DNA of 64,000 bases, from positions 310,001 to 374,000 of the forward strand of contig CANXME010000320.1 in the NCBI GenBank assembly GCA_948144175.1, given 5' to 3'. This document shows positions 54,410-64,000 of this stretch, one piece after another. Under the pieces are notes generated by a model. It was not told the origin of the DNA, searched no databases, and saw only the letters and a list, made by a program, of their open reading frames with translations. The translations under genes and the position numbers were made by a program. The DNA comes from Closterium sp. NIES-65. Its lineage: Eukaryota; Streptophyta; Zygnematophyceae; Desmidiales; Closteriaceae. The stretch's first letter is position 1. Each line of letters starts with the position of its first letter.

Positions 54410-57280
54410 TCAGGCATATGCAGCAACTGCTTGGTCAAAGGCAGCTTCAGATGCTAGTTGGCGCTGTACAAGAATGTGATCCGGTGCCACCGTCCTCAGT
54501 TGGCTGCACAGCACAGCGCAACAGCACTCCAGGTTAGACACACTTGAGCCCTCATCACAGGGTAAATTCCCTCGCAGCAGCGGGCGGCAGTGAGCACTCA
54601 CTTGAGGTAGCGCGTGGCGGGCTTCCCTCGGTGCAGCGAGCAGACGACGAGGTTGGCGAGCGTGTTGGCGTCCTTGGCGTCCTGCCACCACCAAGCACCA
54701 AGCACCAAGGACGGACCAGTGGACACAGCAGCGCCAGCACGGCAGGAGAAGACGGGATTGGCAAGAGCACACATGCGAGTCTCAGCATCCAGAGGCAGCA
54801 CAACAGAACCCAGCAGCTCACCTTGTTGAGGGCGTCCAGCAGCAGCTCACCTTGTTGAGGGCGTCCAGCAGCAGCTCACCTTGTTGAGGGCGTCCAGCAG
54901 CAGCTCACCTTGTTGAGGGCGTCCAGCAGCAGCTCACCTTGTTGAGGGCGTCCAGCAGCAGCTCACCTTGTTGAGGGCGTCCAGCAGCAGCTCACCTTGT
55001 TGAGGGCGTCCAGCAGCAGCTCACCTTGTTGAGGGCGTCCAGCAGCAGCTCACCTTGTTGAGGGCGTCCAGCAGCAGCTCACCTTGTTGAGGGCGTCCAG
55101 CAGCAGCTCACCTTGTTGAGGGCGTCCAGCAGCAGCTCACCTTGTTGAGGGCGTCCAGCAGCAGCTCACCTTGTTGAGGGCGTCCAGCAGCAGCTCACCT
55201 TGTTGAGGGCGTCCAGCAGCAGCTCACCTTGTTGAGGGCGTCCAGCAGCAGCTCACCTTGTTGAGGGCGTCCAGCAGCAGCTCACCTTGTTGAGGGCGTC
55301 CAGCAGCAGCTCACCTTGTTGAGGGCGTCCAGCAGCAGCTCACCTTGTTGAGGGCGTCCAGCAGCAGCTCACCTTGTTGAGGGCGTCCAGCAGCAGCTCA
55401 CCTTGTTGAGGGCGTCCAGCAGCAGCTCACCTTGTTGAGGGCGTCCAGCAGCAGCTCACCTTGTTGAGGGCGTCCAGCAGCAGCTCACCTTGTTGAGGGC
55501 GTCCAGCAGCAGCTCACCTTGTTGAGGGCGTCCAGCAGCAGCTCACCTTGTTGAGGGCGTCCAGCAGCAGCTCACCTTGTTGAGGGCGTCCAGCAGCAGC
55601 TCACCTTGTTGAGGGCGTCCAGCAGCAGCTCACCTTGTTGAGGGCGTCCAGCAGCAGCGCCTCGGCGTCCTCGAAGTTACCGGAGTGCATCTGGGCGAGC
55701 GCGCTGCCGTTGAGCAGCGCCACCGTCGGGCTGAACTTGTCCGCCAGCTCCTGAAACACGTACGTCGCCTCCTGCACCTTCGACCCGCCCTGCTTGCATG
55801 CACACATGCACACACACACACCCGCCACACAGCCCACCGCACCACACCATGTGAGCGGCCATAATTGCGGAAGCACAGAGTGTGCATGAGGGTGAGAAAG
55901 AGCAGGGGTGGGCGGGTGGGCAGTGGAGTGGAGTGGAGTGGAGTGGAGTGGAGTGGAGTGGAGAGGAGAGGAGTGGAGTGGAGTGGAGAGGAGAGGAGTG
56001 GAGTGGAGTGGAGAGGAGAGGAGTGGAATGGAGAGGAGAGGAGTGGAGTGGAGAGGAGAGGAGAGGAGAGGAGAGGAGAGGAGAGGAGAGGAGAGGAGAG
56101 GAGAGGAGAGGACGAACCATGGCGAGGCTGACCCAGCCGAGGGCGAGCTGTGTGAGCGTGGCGTCCTCGTCCACCTGCTGCATCGCCTTCACCTGCTTCT
56201 CCGCTAGGTCCGCACGGTCCATCAGTAGAAACACCTGCACGCTCAACGCCATGCTGGGGGGAGAAGTGGCAGCACCACAGCACATCCCAGCACACCCCAG
56301 CTCAGCACACCACAGCCCAGCACAACACAGCGCGGCACGGCATGGTTCAGCACAGAACAGCAGGCACAGCACAGCAGGGCACAGCACCACACAGCACTCG
56401 ACATTTGTCCTTCCGCCTACACACATGCCACCAGCACCAAAAGCAGCAGCACAACCACCCCATCCCATCCGAGCAGCACCACCCCATCCCACTGCCCCAC
56501 CCCTGCCCAACCCCCCACCACGCCCCGTCCCCCCACCCACCCCACACCCTCCCACCGCCCCACACCCTCCAACCGCCCCGCCCCATCCACCCAGCCCGCC
56601 CCGTCCCGCACGTACAGCTCGAGGTTGCCGGGGAGGGCGTGCGCGATCTTGAGCGCGTCGACGAAGTTCTGTTCGCGCGCGTACACGGTGCCCGCCACGA
56701 GCAGCAGCGTCGCGTTCTTGCAAATCACGGGGTCCGACAGATACCCCTCCAGCCCCGCCACCACCGCGTCCTGTCGGCCCGCCCCGCGCACCAAGTCAGA
56801 CACCAGATTCCACCCCAATTTGAACGAACTCAACACTTGCGACGAACGCGGAAAGCGCGACGAATGCGAAGCGCGCAGGGTGGGCGGCGCACCTTGTTGC
56901 TTTTGTCGGCGAGGTAGGTTGCGAGCAGCTTGACGGCCTGCAGCGCCGTGGCGGACGACTCCGTGATCTCGTCCATCACCAGCTGCCGCGGGCCACGTGG
57001 GAGGGAAGGCACGCTCGTCAGAGCACGGACCACGAGGAATGCCGGAAACGAGTGTTACGCGTGAGGGCGGCGGCGCACCTGGTAGCTGCCGAGCGCACCT
57101 GGTAGCTGCCGAGCGCACCTGGTAGCTGCCGAGCGCGATGTAGGAGCGGTACACGATGGTGTCGCGCTCGATGCTCTCCGCCTCCGACAGCCCTCCCACG
57201 CCGCTCTCGTTGATCGCCGCCTGGTACGCGCCCAGCTGAAAGTTGTTCCGCAGAGAGAATAGCGCATCCGGACCGCTCAT
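54410..57280 (-). CDS. COPE: Coatomer subunit epsilon (epsilon-COP)
   Basis: Seven exons: 57119-57280, 56893-56982, 56616-56770, 56118-56253, 55634-55789, 54602-54681 and 54410-54503. All join in phase through GT-AG introns to give 290 codons, the usual length for plant epsilon-COP. It is a cytosolic subunit of the COPI vesicle coat that works with alpha- and beta'-COP in Golgi-to-ER and intra-Golgi traffic. The protein is a TPR-like helical solenoid: start [20 protein letters not shown], then [95 protein letters not shown] and the C-terminal [20 protein letters not shown]. Oddities: the donors of exons 1 and 5 are tandemly multiplied, and the exon 4 donor (GTTCGT) is followed by a GAGTG/GAGAG repeat. 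A gypsy LTR lies about 300 bp upstream. Confidence 0.95.
54822..55654 (-). repeat. 29-bp array of tandem splice donors, exon 5/intron 5 of COPE
   Basis: The last 20-21 bases of exon 5 plus GTGAGCTG form a 29-bp unit repeated without visible change. Exon-type ends CTCAACAAG|GTGAG occur at exon edges 55634, 55605 and so on down to 54822, that is 29 donors at exactly 29-bp spacing. The proximal copy is the functional exon end, because only it is preceded by the unique coding sequence GAGGACGCCGAGGCG. The array is over 85% of the 952-bp intron 5. Confidence 0.95.
55918..56111. repeat. GAGTG/GAGAG pentamer repeat in COPE intron 4
   Basis: About 38 pentamers, starting 7 bases inside the exon 4 donor. 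The coding-strand RNA is C/T-rich. Confidence 0.9.
57079..57139 (-). repeat. 20-bp triplicated splice donor, exon 1/intron 1 of COPE
   Basis: Three copies of GCGCTCGGCAGCTACCAG|GT. Donor exon edges are at 57119, 57099 and 57079. Only 57119 gives the family-standard [15 protein letters not shown] join in frame. Confidence 0.93.
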
Positions 57281-57590
57281 CTTGGCGACGGGAGCTCGGT
57301 GCGCTGAGCGACGAAATCCCTAGCTGTTCTTCGATAGTTAGTCACGCAGCAACGCAGATCCAGTTCGGGGAGTAACACAATTCAGGCAGTGTCGTGGAAC
57401 AAAGGAGGCAAGCGGGATTTCCTACTGGTGTGAGGAAGGGTTGTGTTACGGGTGCAATGGAACGAGATAGCGAGGATTGCACTAAGTTGGTCAAAAGTAC
57501 AAAGTCAGTTGTAAAGAATGAAAGTGTTGATTGATGCAAGGAAATTTCATTTTCCTTACTTCACGTCCCTGCTCAGCGCGTACACCACTG
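57281..57590. other. COPE 5' UTR and promoter region
   Basis: No coding feature that I can support. About 300 bp between the COPE start and the likely gypsy LTR; no clear TATA box seen. Confidence 0.4.
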
Positions 57591-58069
57591 TTCCCGCCAA
57601 CAGCACCCAACAGTAATCCGTTACCACTCGCGACACTCGCCTCAACACTGTTCCCGCCACTGTTCACGACGCGACCCAACCTCACGGTTCGGTTGGTCAC
57701 CCGCGCTCCGGACCTCCGCCTCGACATTTCCCAACCTCGGCGCTAGGCCCATCGCGCACCCCATTTTCCACACATTACCGTTACCACTGTAGTTTCGCTA
57801 TATATTCTTCGGTCATGCCTTCGCTCATTGTGCTCTTGCTTCGATAGTGCAATTTTCGTTTGTTCACTCAATTGCACTTGTAACACTTGGTATTCAGAGC
57901 CTACGATCTCTTCTCGGACCACACCCGCACCTTCGCTTCCCCACTATCTCAATTCTTGGGGGGGGTAGACGTCTCTCAGCGAAAAAAGAACCGCCGCTCG
58001 TAGTGCTCTCTTGTAAGCACGCACGGCCACGACAGAGGCTATCGCTGAGCTTGCCCGACACCCCCGCCA

Positions 58070-60620
58070 TGGTCGAATTCACTCTCGCGACAGACACTGA
58101 CGCAGGAGCAACTCGACCGTCTTGTGCGCCAAATCGAAGACTTGGCGCTCGAAATTGCGACACTCACGGCGGAACGCGACTCCGCTCGTAAGCAATCCAC
58201 GGTGAATGCTCCAACGCCACCACACGCACCTGCAAATGCACCTGCAAATGCACCTGCACAATCGGAGGAGCCGATCATCATTTCATCAGGCACACCGACA
58301 GAAAACGACAGCGTGGGACAGCGCTCAGGCGCAGCCAGTGATGGCGCCGCTCAATCGATGCCTGGCATGGAGAGGAACAGGACCACGCCAAGCCCGCGGG
58401 GACCTCGCGAAGCCCGTCGGCACGTGAAGTTTGCAGCGACAAGTGGCGACCACACCATCATGGCACCAATGCCACTCAAGCCACAACGCTCGCCCTATTT
58501 CGACCCGAGCCAGCGTGGAGGTTCGACGGTTCAATCGTAGGTCTTCACGATGAACGTCTTTTTCGACGCGAACTACGTCCAGTCGGACGCAACGAAGATC
58601 CGATATGCCGTCTCGCTGCTGAGGGGCCCCGCCATGGACTGGTGGCGAGTCATCGTGACGTCGTCACACGCCTACGAGCCACCGTCGCAAGAGGAAGGGC
58701 CCACGGGTCCAGCCGTCACCTGGAGTTCATTTTACGAAACCGCCCAGTACATCACGTGGGGCGCGTGGTGCGCATGGCTTCGGGCGCACTTCGAGCCGAT
58801 CGCGGCTTCTATTTCAATGCATCAGAGACTGCGTACTTGGCAGCAGCTCGGGTCGGTTCAAGACTATACGAGCGGTTTTCTCGCATTATGCGAACAAGTC
58901 GGCTATATGCACGAAGCAGAGTGGGTGGACCATTACGTCGGAGGGCTGAAACCGGACGTCTCGCACGAAGTCATGCTACGCGGGCTCTCAAATTTCAACG
59001 AGATTCTCACGCTCGCCGAGAAAATCGTCATTTTACGCCGTCTGAGACCGGAGTCCTGATACGGACATCGCCCTCAGGGACTGATCGAGCACGCCACCGT
59101 ACATGCCGTTGCGACAAATGCAGCTGCCGCGCCATTTAAAGGGCGCTGCTTTGCTTGCAATAGGCCGGGCCATCGCAAGAGTGAGTGCCTGGAGGAGCTA
59201 AGGCGCCACGGAGCAGAGCAGGGGAGGGAGTCTCCAAGGCAAGGAAACGCCAGCAGTCAGTAGGAATCGGGCCAACTACTGACGAGACTGGCTGCTCGCC
59301 CAGCCTCACTAACCCTCACCGAGTCACAGTACCAATTCACGCCATCGATCGGGCTCAGACGAACAAGGAGGGTACATCGACGGATTGCCCAGTACTGATC
59401 CATGGGAAAATAGAAGGAGAAGAAGTGCCCAGTTTAGTTAATACCGCGACCGTACGGAAGCTGCAGCTGGTACTTTGTTGGTGTTTACCAGAGATAGATG
59501 CATGCTTAGTTGATGGCACACCGCTGGCCATATGGGAGAAGGTGGAGAAAGTAAAAGTCCGCTGCGGGAGGAACTTCGGGTTTACACAGGAAATGCTTGC
59601 GACGACACTGGATGGGCATGACATTTTACTGGGACGTGACTGGCTGCGACAGTACAACCCGCGAATCGACTCGACGACGGGTAGTTGCACTGTGTGAAGT
59701 AGCGGTAACTGGGTGAACTGCCTCGCTGGCAGTTGCCTGAGTCTTCAACGGTCCACGTCAACGCCATCACAATGAAACGAGCTATCGCCGATGGAGCTGA
59801 CGTATACGCAGTGGACATTGCAGTGGTAGAGGAAGCAGAGCAGCCGAGCGATTTCAAGAAACTGCTGGCAGCGGTACCGTCTGAACTACAACTGGGGATT
59901 TTTCCTGACGACTTACCGGAGGGACTGCCACCTCAGCAAGCACACGACCACCAAATGTCAGAATCCCAACCACTAGACCATTGGGATAAAAGGGCTTGTT
60001 TCAGTAGCGGGTCCGTGCGCCCATAACCCCCCCAGGCGAACGCGCCTGTAACCCTCTCCAGGATCAATCGGGCATCCACAGTGCAGATCTACTGACACCC
60101 CCCCACACTGGGAGGCCCACGACTAAGCACAGCGGCAACGGTCTGCATATGCATACACCGGGAATCGAACCCGAGACCGCTCTGATACCATGTCAGAATC
60201 CCAACCACTAGACCATTGGGATAAAAGGGCTTGTTTCAGTAGCGGGTCAGTGCGCCCATAACCCCCCCAGGCGAACGCGTCTGTAACCCTCTCCAGGATC
60301 AATCGGGCATCCACAGTGCAGATCTACTGACACCAAATAGAGTTAGATCCGGGGGCACAGCGAATAGTACAGCGACAGTTCAGGCTGACACAGCCCGAGC
60401 TCGCCGAATTGAGGACGCAGTTAGATTACCTGTAAGAGAAGAAATTCATCCGACAGAGTTCGTCACCGTTCGCCGCACCGATAATGTTCACACCGAAAAA
60501 AGCTGGAGGGTTTTGCATGTGCATCGATTACAGAGCACCGAACAGGTAACAGTCAAGTTGCGATACCCCATTCCCCGCACCGACAAATTGATAGATCAAC
60601 TGTGAACAGCACGGGTCTTT
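58070..60620 (+). pseudogene. gypsy gag, protease and start of RT
   Basis: Gag (58.55-59.06 kb): ATKIRYAVSLLRGPAMDWWR, MHQRLRTWQQLGSVQDYTSG, WVDHYVGGLKPDVSHEVMLR, all typical of Ty3/gypsy capsid. Knuckle CFACNRPGHRKSEC near 59.15 kb. Protease-like region with DGHDILLGRDWLRQYNP near 59.65 kb. RT start near 60.34-60.62 kb (ELDPGAQRIVQRQFRLTQPE). Broken. Confidence 0.8.
59956..60332 (-). mobile_element. TRIM-2, second copy of the TRIM family
   Basis: 377 bp, 142-bp terminal repeats (59956-60097 and 60191-60332, 2 mismatches), 93-bp middle, target duplication CCAAA at 59951-59955 and 60333-60337. Same primer site (TGGTATCAGAGC) and purine tract as TRIM-1, about 95% identical to it. Inserted in the gypsy element between protease and RT. 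Confidence 0.92.
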
Positions 60621-60635
60621 TCAAAAATAGATTTA

Positions 60636-63600
60636 GGGCAGACTCACCCCCGACGGCCAGAGGACTGGTAGGAGGAGCAGCCATGAGACAAGTGGTGTAG
60701 TCAAGGCGGCGAGTAGTGGCGAACTCAGTGACGGCGGCAGTAAGGGCGGAGACAGAGGACAGAGAGCCACGAGGGTCCGTTACAAGAGAGGTGAGAACAC
60801 GAGATAGAACAGGTCGGTACGTGCGGTAGTAGTCAGTGACAGGAGTAGAGAGGGAAGCAGTGAAGGCTGACGCAGGGGGAGAAGGAAGCACAGACGAAGA
60901 CGAACGAGGCGGACTAGGACGGAACAGGATAGTACGAAGGTCAGTGAGAGGGACAGGGGACGAAGGACGAGCACGTGGAGAACGAGAAGTCCAAGCGTGA
61001 GAAAGAGGAGGGGACAACGGAGGTTGAGAACGGGGGAAAACAGCAAGGGAGGAGTCAGGAGGAGGAAACGTGGGACCGTAGACAGGGGAAGAGGGAGTGT
61101 GGAGACCGAGGGCTCGAAGGCCGGAGACAGGAGGCGGAGGTGGCTGCTGCTGCTGCTGCTGCTTCTGCTGCGGCGACTGCTGATGCTGCTCCCACTGCTC
61201 CTGCTCCGGCGGCTGCGGCTCCTCCAGCTGCGGCTGCTGCTCCTCCAACTGCTCCCGCAGCTGCGGCTGCTGCGCCTGCTGCTGTAGCTCCAGCTGCTGC
61301 CGCTCCAACTCTCGCCCCTCCCGCTCCAACTCCGGCTGCTCCTCACGTGCAAGGCGAAGACGCGCATGGTGCCTGGTCGGGTAGGGGTGGGGGGGAGGAG
61401 TAGTGTCCGGGGAGGCAGTAGCCCCAGGACCGCTCTCCAAAGCACCAGTCGCACCACCCCCAGAGCCAGCACCACCAGCAGCAATGTGGCCAGTCCCAGA
61501 CTCTCCAGGTCCCGTAGAGGGCGCACCCGCACCCCCAGTCCAAGCACCCCCAGGGCCAGCTCTCCGAAGACTAGAACCCCCCGTAGACACAGGCTCAGCT
61601 CCAACTCTTGCACTCCCAGCACCAGGGCCTCGTGCAAGCATAGTCTCAGCTCCAACTCCAACACCTCCAGAGGTAGCACCCCCAGGGTCCTCGAGACGAG
61701 CACATGCTCCCGCAGGGTCTGCAGTAGGCTGTGAGGAGGACTGTGGGAATGGGACGTCACCTGAGGGGCTACCAAGGGGTGGGGGGGTTAGCGTGTGACA
61801 CACCTGACGGGGCTGGACCAGGGGGGGGTGGGGGGGTGTACCGGAGGGGCAAGAGGGGGAGCAGGAGTCAGGATGAGAGGGGGGGGAGGAACCGAAAGAT
61901 CTCGACAGGGGTACCGGATCTTTTAGGGGGCTGACTCGACAAAACAAACGTCGCGGGAGTCAAAGAGCCGGGGGGGGGGGGGGGGGGGTGGTAAAAGGTG
62001 AAGTCAGAGGAGTTCTCGGGGAAACCAAGGAAGACACAGGGAAGGGCGTGAGGGGAGGGCTAGTCCGCGGAGGTGTCGCAAACAAGCGCCAAGCAGCCCC
62101 AAACACGAAAACGCGATGCAACACCAGGGGACCCGGTCCAAAGACTGGTCAGTGAAGCCTCTTGCCGAGAGACACGTGGCCAGAGGTTCAGCTGGTGAGC
62201 GGCGTACCGAACTGCGTAGGGCCATAGAAAATGGGGCGCGCGGGTGTGGATCATGGAGGTGCGAGCAATCTCCATGACCAAGCCTATGCGGAGTTCAGCA
62301 ACCCCATTCTGCTGTGGGGACTCTGGAAGCATCCAAGTCCGACGGATGCCCTGTTCGCGACAGAATCCAGCGAGAATGCCGGAGCGAAACTCACCCCCGC
62401 GGTCGGAGTGAAGACAGCTGACACGATGAACACAAGTGTCCGGAGTGGTAAGTAACCACCGGATCAGCGTAGAAGTCACCTCAAACTTCTTTGCCAGGGG
62501 GGACATTCTGGTGTAGCGAGAGTAGTCGTCAACGACCACCAGAAAGAAACTCTCTCGCTTAGGGCCAGGGCGAGGAGCGGGGCCCCAGACGTCCAAGTGG
62601 AGAGCCTCGAAGGGCTCGGTGGCCGGACAAAGGGAGGAGGAGAAAGGGGTGGCGCAGCCGGCCCTCAACGCAGGGACCGCAAGATGGTGCAAGCGAAGGC
62701 GGCCGCGACGGCAAAGCACGCGGGAGGCCTAAGACAAGACGTTGACTAGACATAGTGCGTAGGCGAGGAATGGACGGGCCATGCGGTGGTGCCACAGAAC
62801 GGTGGGGTGAGCAAGCGACCGGCAAGAAGACGCAGCAACTGGACCAGACACGGGAACCTGACCAGACACAGCTACCTAGTGAGACGCGGCAACTTGGTGA
62901 GACGCGGGAACCTGACGGGGGGCAGTGACAGGTGTCGGGGGCAGCAGCTCCTACCGCTACTGCTGCTGTTGCTGCCGCTACTATTGCTGCCGCTGCTGCT
63001 GCCGCTGCTGCTACTGCTGCTTCTGCTGGTGCTGCTGCCCCCGGGGGCCAGTGTGAAGGGTGCAAAGACTAGAGCCCGTCTCAATGGTAAAGTTGGCCAG
63101 AGGCGCGTACGTGTCACCGTCTACACAGACTGCAGTCTCCCTAGAAGGCTCAATCCAAACACCCACGTGACTACTCACGAGCGGCCTCACACCCTCCAAG
63201 TTTTTGGAGAACGAGGGGATGTGGAAGCCCGTCAGGAAACCCGAGGGAATAGCTGGGCACGGAAGCGTAGTAGTGTAGCGAGTAGTGACTGGTCCCGAAG
63301 TGGGATCAGTCAGTGCTACAGAGACCGGCGCAGGAAGCGGAGTAAGTGTCGTGTGGTCGCGGAAGAAACAGTGCGAAGCTCCGGAGTCCAGAGTGAAAGA
63401 CAACGAAGTGTCTTCCGGAGCAGCTCCTAGACTAGTGTCTACACAAGTTCATACGCTAGCAACAGGCACCTCAGCAACACTAGCACCTAAGCTAACAACA
63501 CTCAAGTCAACAGAGTCAAAAGCACTAGAGTCAACAACAACATACACAACATGAGGAGTTCCTTAGAGATCAAGCAACTGAGAAGCCGCCATGCCCCACA

Positions 63601-63878
63601 GAGCGGGGCCGCACGTCTGAACAAGGGGAAGCCAGTCAGGGGCAGGGCCGCCAACGCCGTAGGCCGCACAAAGTGTGTCAGTGAGCTGAGCAGAGCATTG
63701 ACCCGGTGGATGGGTGCGGCCACAGGAAGGGCCTCGGCGAGCACCTGTCCGAACGAGATAGGTGTAGGGAGGGTGGCTGGCACCACGCGATGGCTGACGC
63801 GGTCCTGACCCCTACCCCGGAGTCTGCTGCTGCCACTGCTGCTGCCACTGCTGCTGCTGTGGCTGCTGCGAGAGGAGT

Positions 63879-63928
<50 letters not shown>

Positions 63929-64000
63929 AGTCAGGTACCAAGCCAACACTCCAGCACCTGCAGCTAGTGAACCAGCAGATGCCTGACGAGCCCGAGCGTC
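60636..64000 (-). mobile_element. copia-7, partial Ty1/copia element running off the window (fossil)
   Basis: Distant relative of copia-1/2/3 by the integrase-RT spacer. Present from left to right: end of the spacer (TRRLDYTTCLMAAPP, LAVGGESALN), a Gln/Glu-rich and Gly/Ala-rich spacer (60.7-61.9 kb), integrase core (LDVWGPAPRP, CLHSDRGGEFRSG, NGVAELRIG) at 62.06-62.64 kb, protease (FTLDSGASHCFFRD) near 63.38 kb and a gag tail. The RT and 3' LTR are not present; the element stops at the gypsy fragment. Several breaks. Confidence 0.85.
63871..63930. repeat. CTG trinucleotide run in copia-7
   Basis: About 15 uninterrupted CTG units at 63,883-63,928 within a longer CTG-rich stretch from about 63,820. 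On the minus strand it reads as poly-Ala, poly-Ser or poly-Gln according to frame. Confidence 0.9.

Larger units (their letters stand above)
57591..60635 (+). mobile_element. Truncated Ty3/gypsy retrotransposon (fossil)
   Basis: A likely 5' LTR ends near 57,883 (AATTGCACTTGTAACA) with TATATATTC near 57,798; its left edge is uncertain (TGTTCCCGCC occurs at about 57,591 and 57,651). The primer site TGGTATTCAGAGCC follows. Then Ty3-type gag, a CCHC knuckle, an aspartic protease region and only the start of the RT. The 3' part is missing, so LTR divergence cannot be measured. Several breaks, plus a TRIM insertion. It ends abruptly against copia-7. Confidence 0.8.

Noticed and set aside
54822-55654. 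CRISPR-like regular repeat array
   Set aside because: The 29-bp units are directly adjacent with no spacers, lie in a spliced eukaryotic gene, and each equals an exon end plus donor.
55677-56723. 348-codon minus-strand frame across COPE introns
   Set aside because: It spans intron repeats and shifts out of the epsilon-COP frame. The seven-exon model accounts for the conserved protein.

Overview
The window is nuclear DNA of a green-lineage eukaryote. Two host genes with spliced, plant-like products flank about 50 kb of nested transposable elements. The coatomer epsilon gene and the plant-type NT-C2 gene, Ty1/copia elements primed by initiator tRNA-Met, and a Volvox/Chlamydomonas-type tyrosine-recombinase retroelement together suggest a streptophyte alga or an early land plant. 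This placement is inference. Host DNA is GC-rich and full of short tandem repeats.

Layout. 1-4,762 (minus strand): an NT-C2 (EEIG1/EHBP1 N-terminal) domain gene, five phased exons plus at least one more running off the left edge. 5,540-5,960: a miniature relative of the tyrosine-recombinase (YR) element. 5,966-13,481: copia-1. About 13,490-24,590: a PAT/DIRS-like YR retrotransposon (gag, RT-RNase H, YR) with copia-2 (15,455-21,155) inside it. 24,719-26,573: an internally deleted hAT transposon with an 8-bp target duplication. 27,066-54,131: copia-4, whose 5' LTR holds copia-3 (27,281-34,437), whose pol region holds a TRIM, and whose 3' LTR holds copia-5 (40,311-47,757) and copia-6 (47,946-54,016). 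54,410-57,280 (minus): the complete seven-exon coatomer epsilon gene, 290 codons. About 57.6-60.6 kb: a truncated Ty3/gypsy element carrying a second TRIM, abutting a partial copia-7 that runs off the right edge.

Every complete LTR element here has matching target duplications, so the insertion order can be read directly. LTR divergence ranges from 0 of 132 (copia-3) to about 3% (copia-2). All LTR and YR elements are described as fossils.

The most unusual signal is in the coatomer epsilon gene. The exon 5/intron 5 junction is amplified into a perfect 29-bp array carrying 29 consecutive splice donors. The exon 1/intron 1 junction of the same gene is separately triplicated with a 20-bp unit. 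Only the first donor of each set keeps the reading frame.
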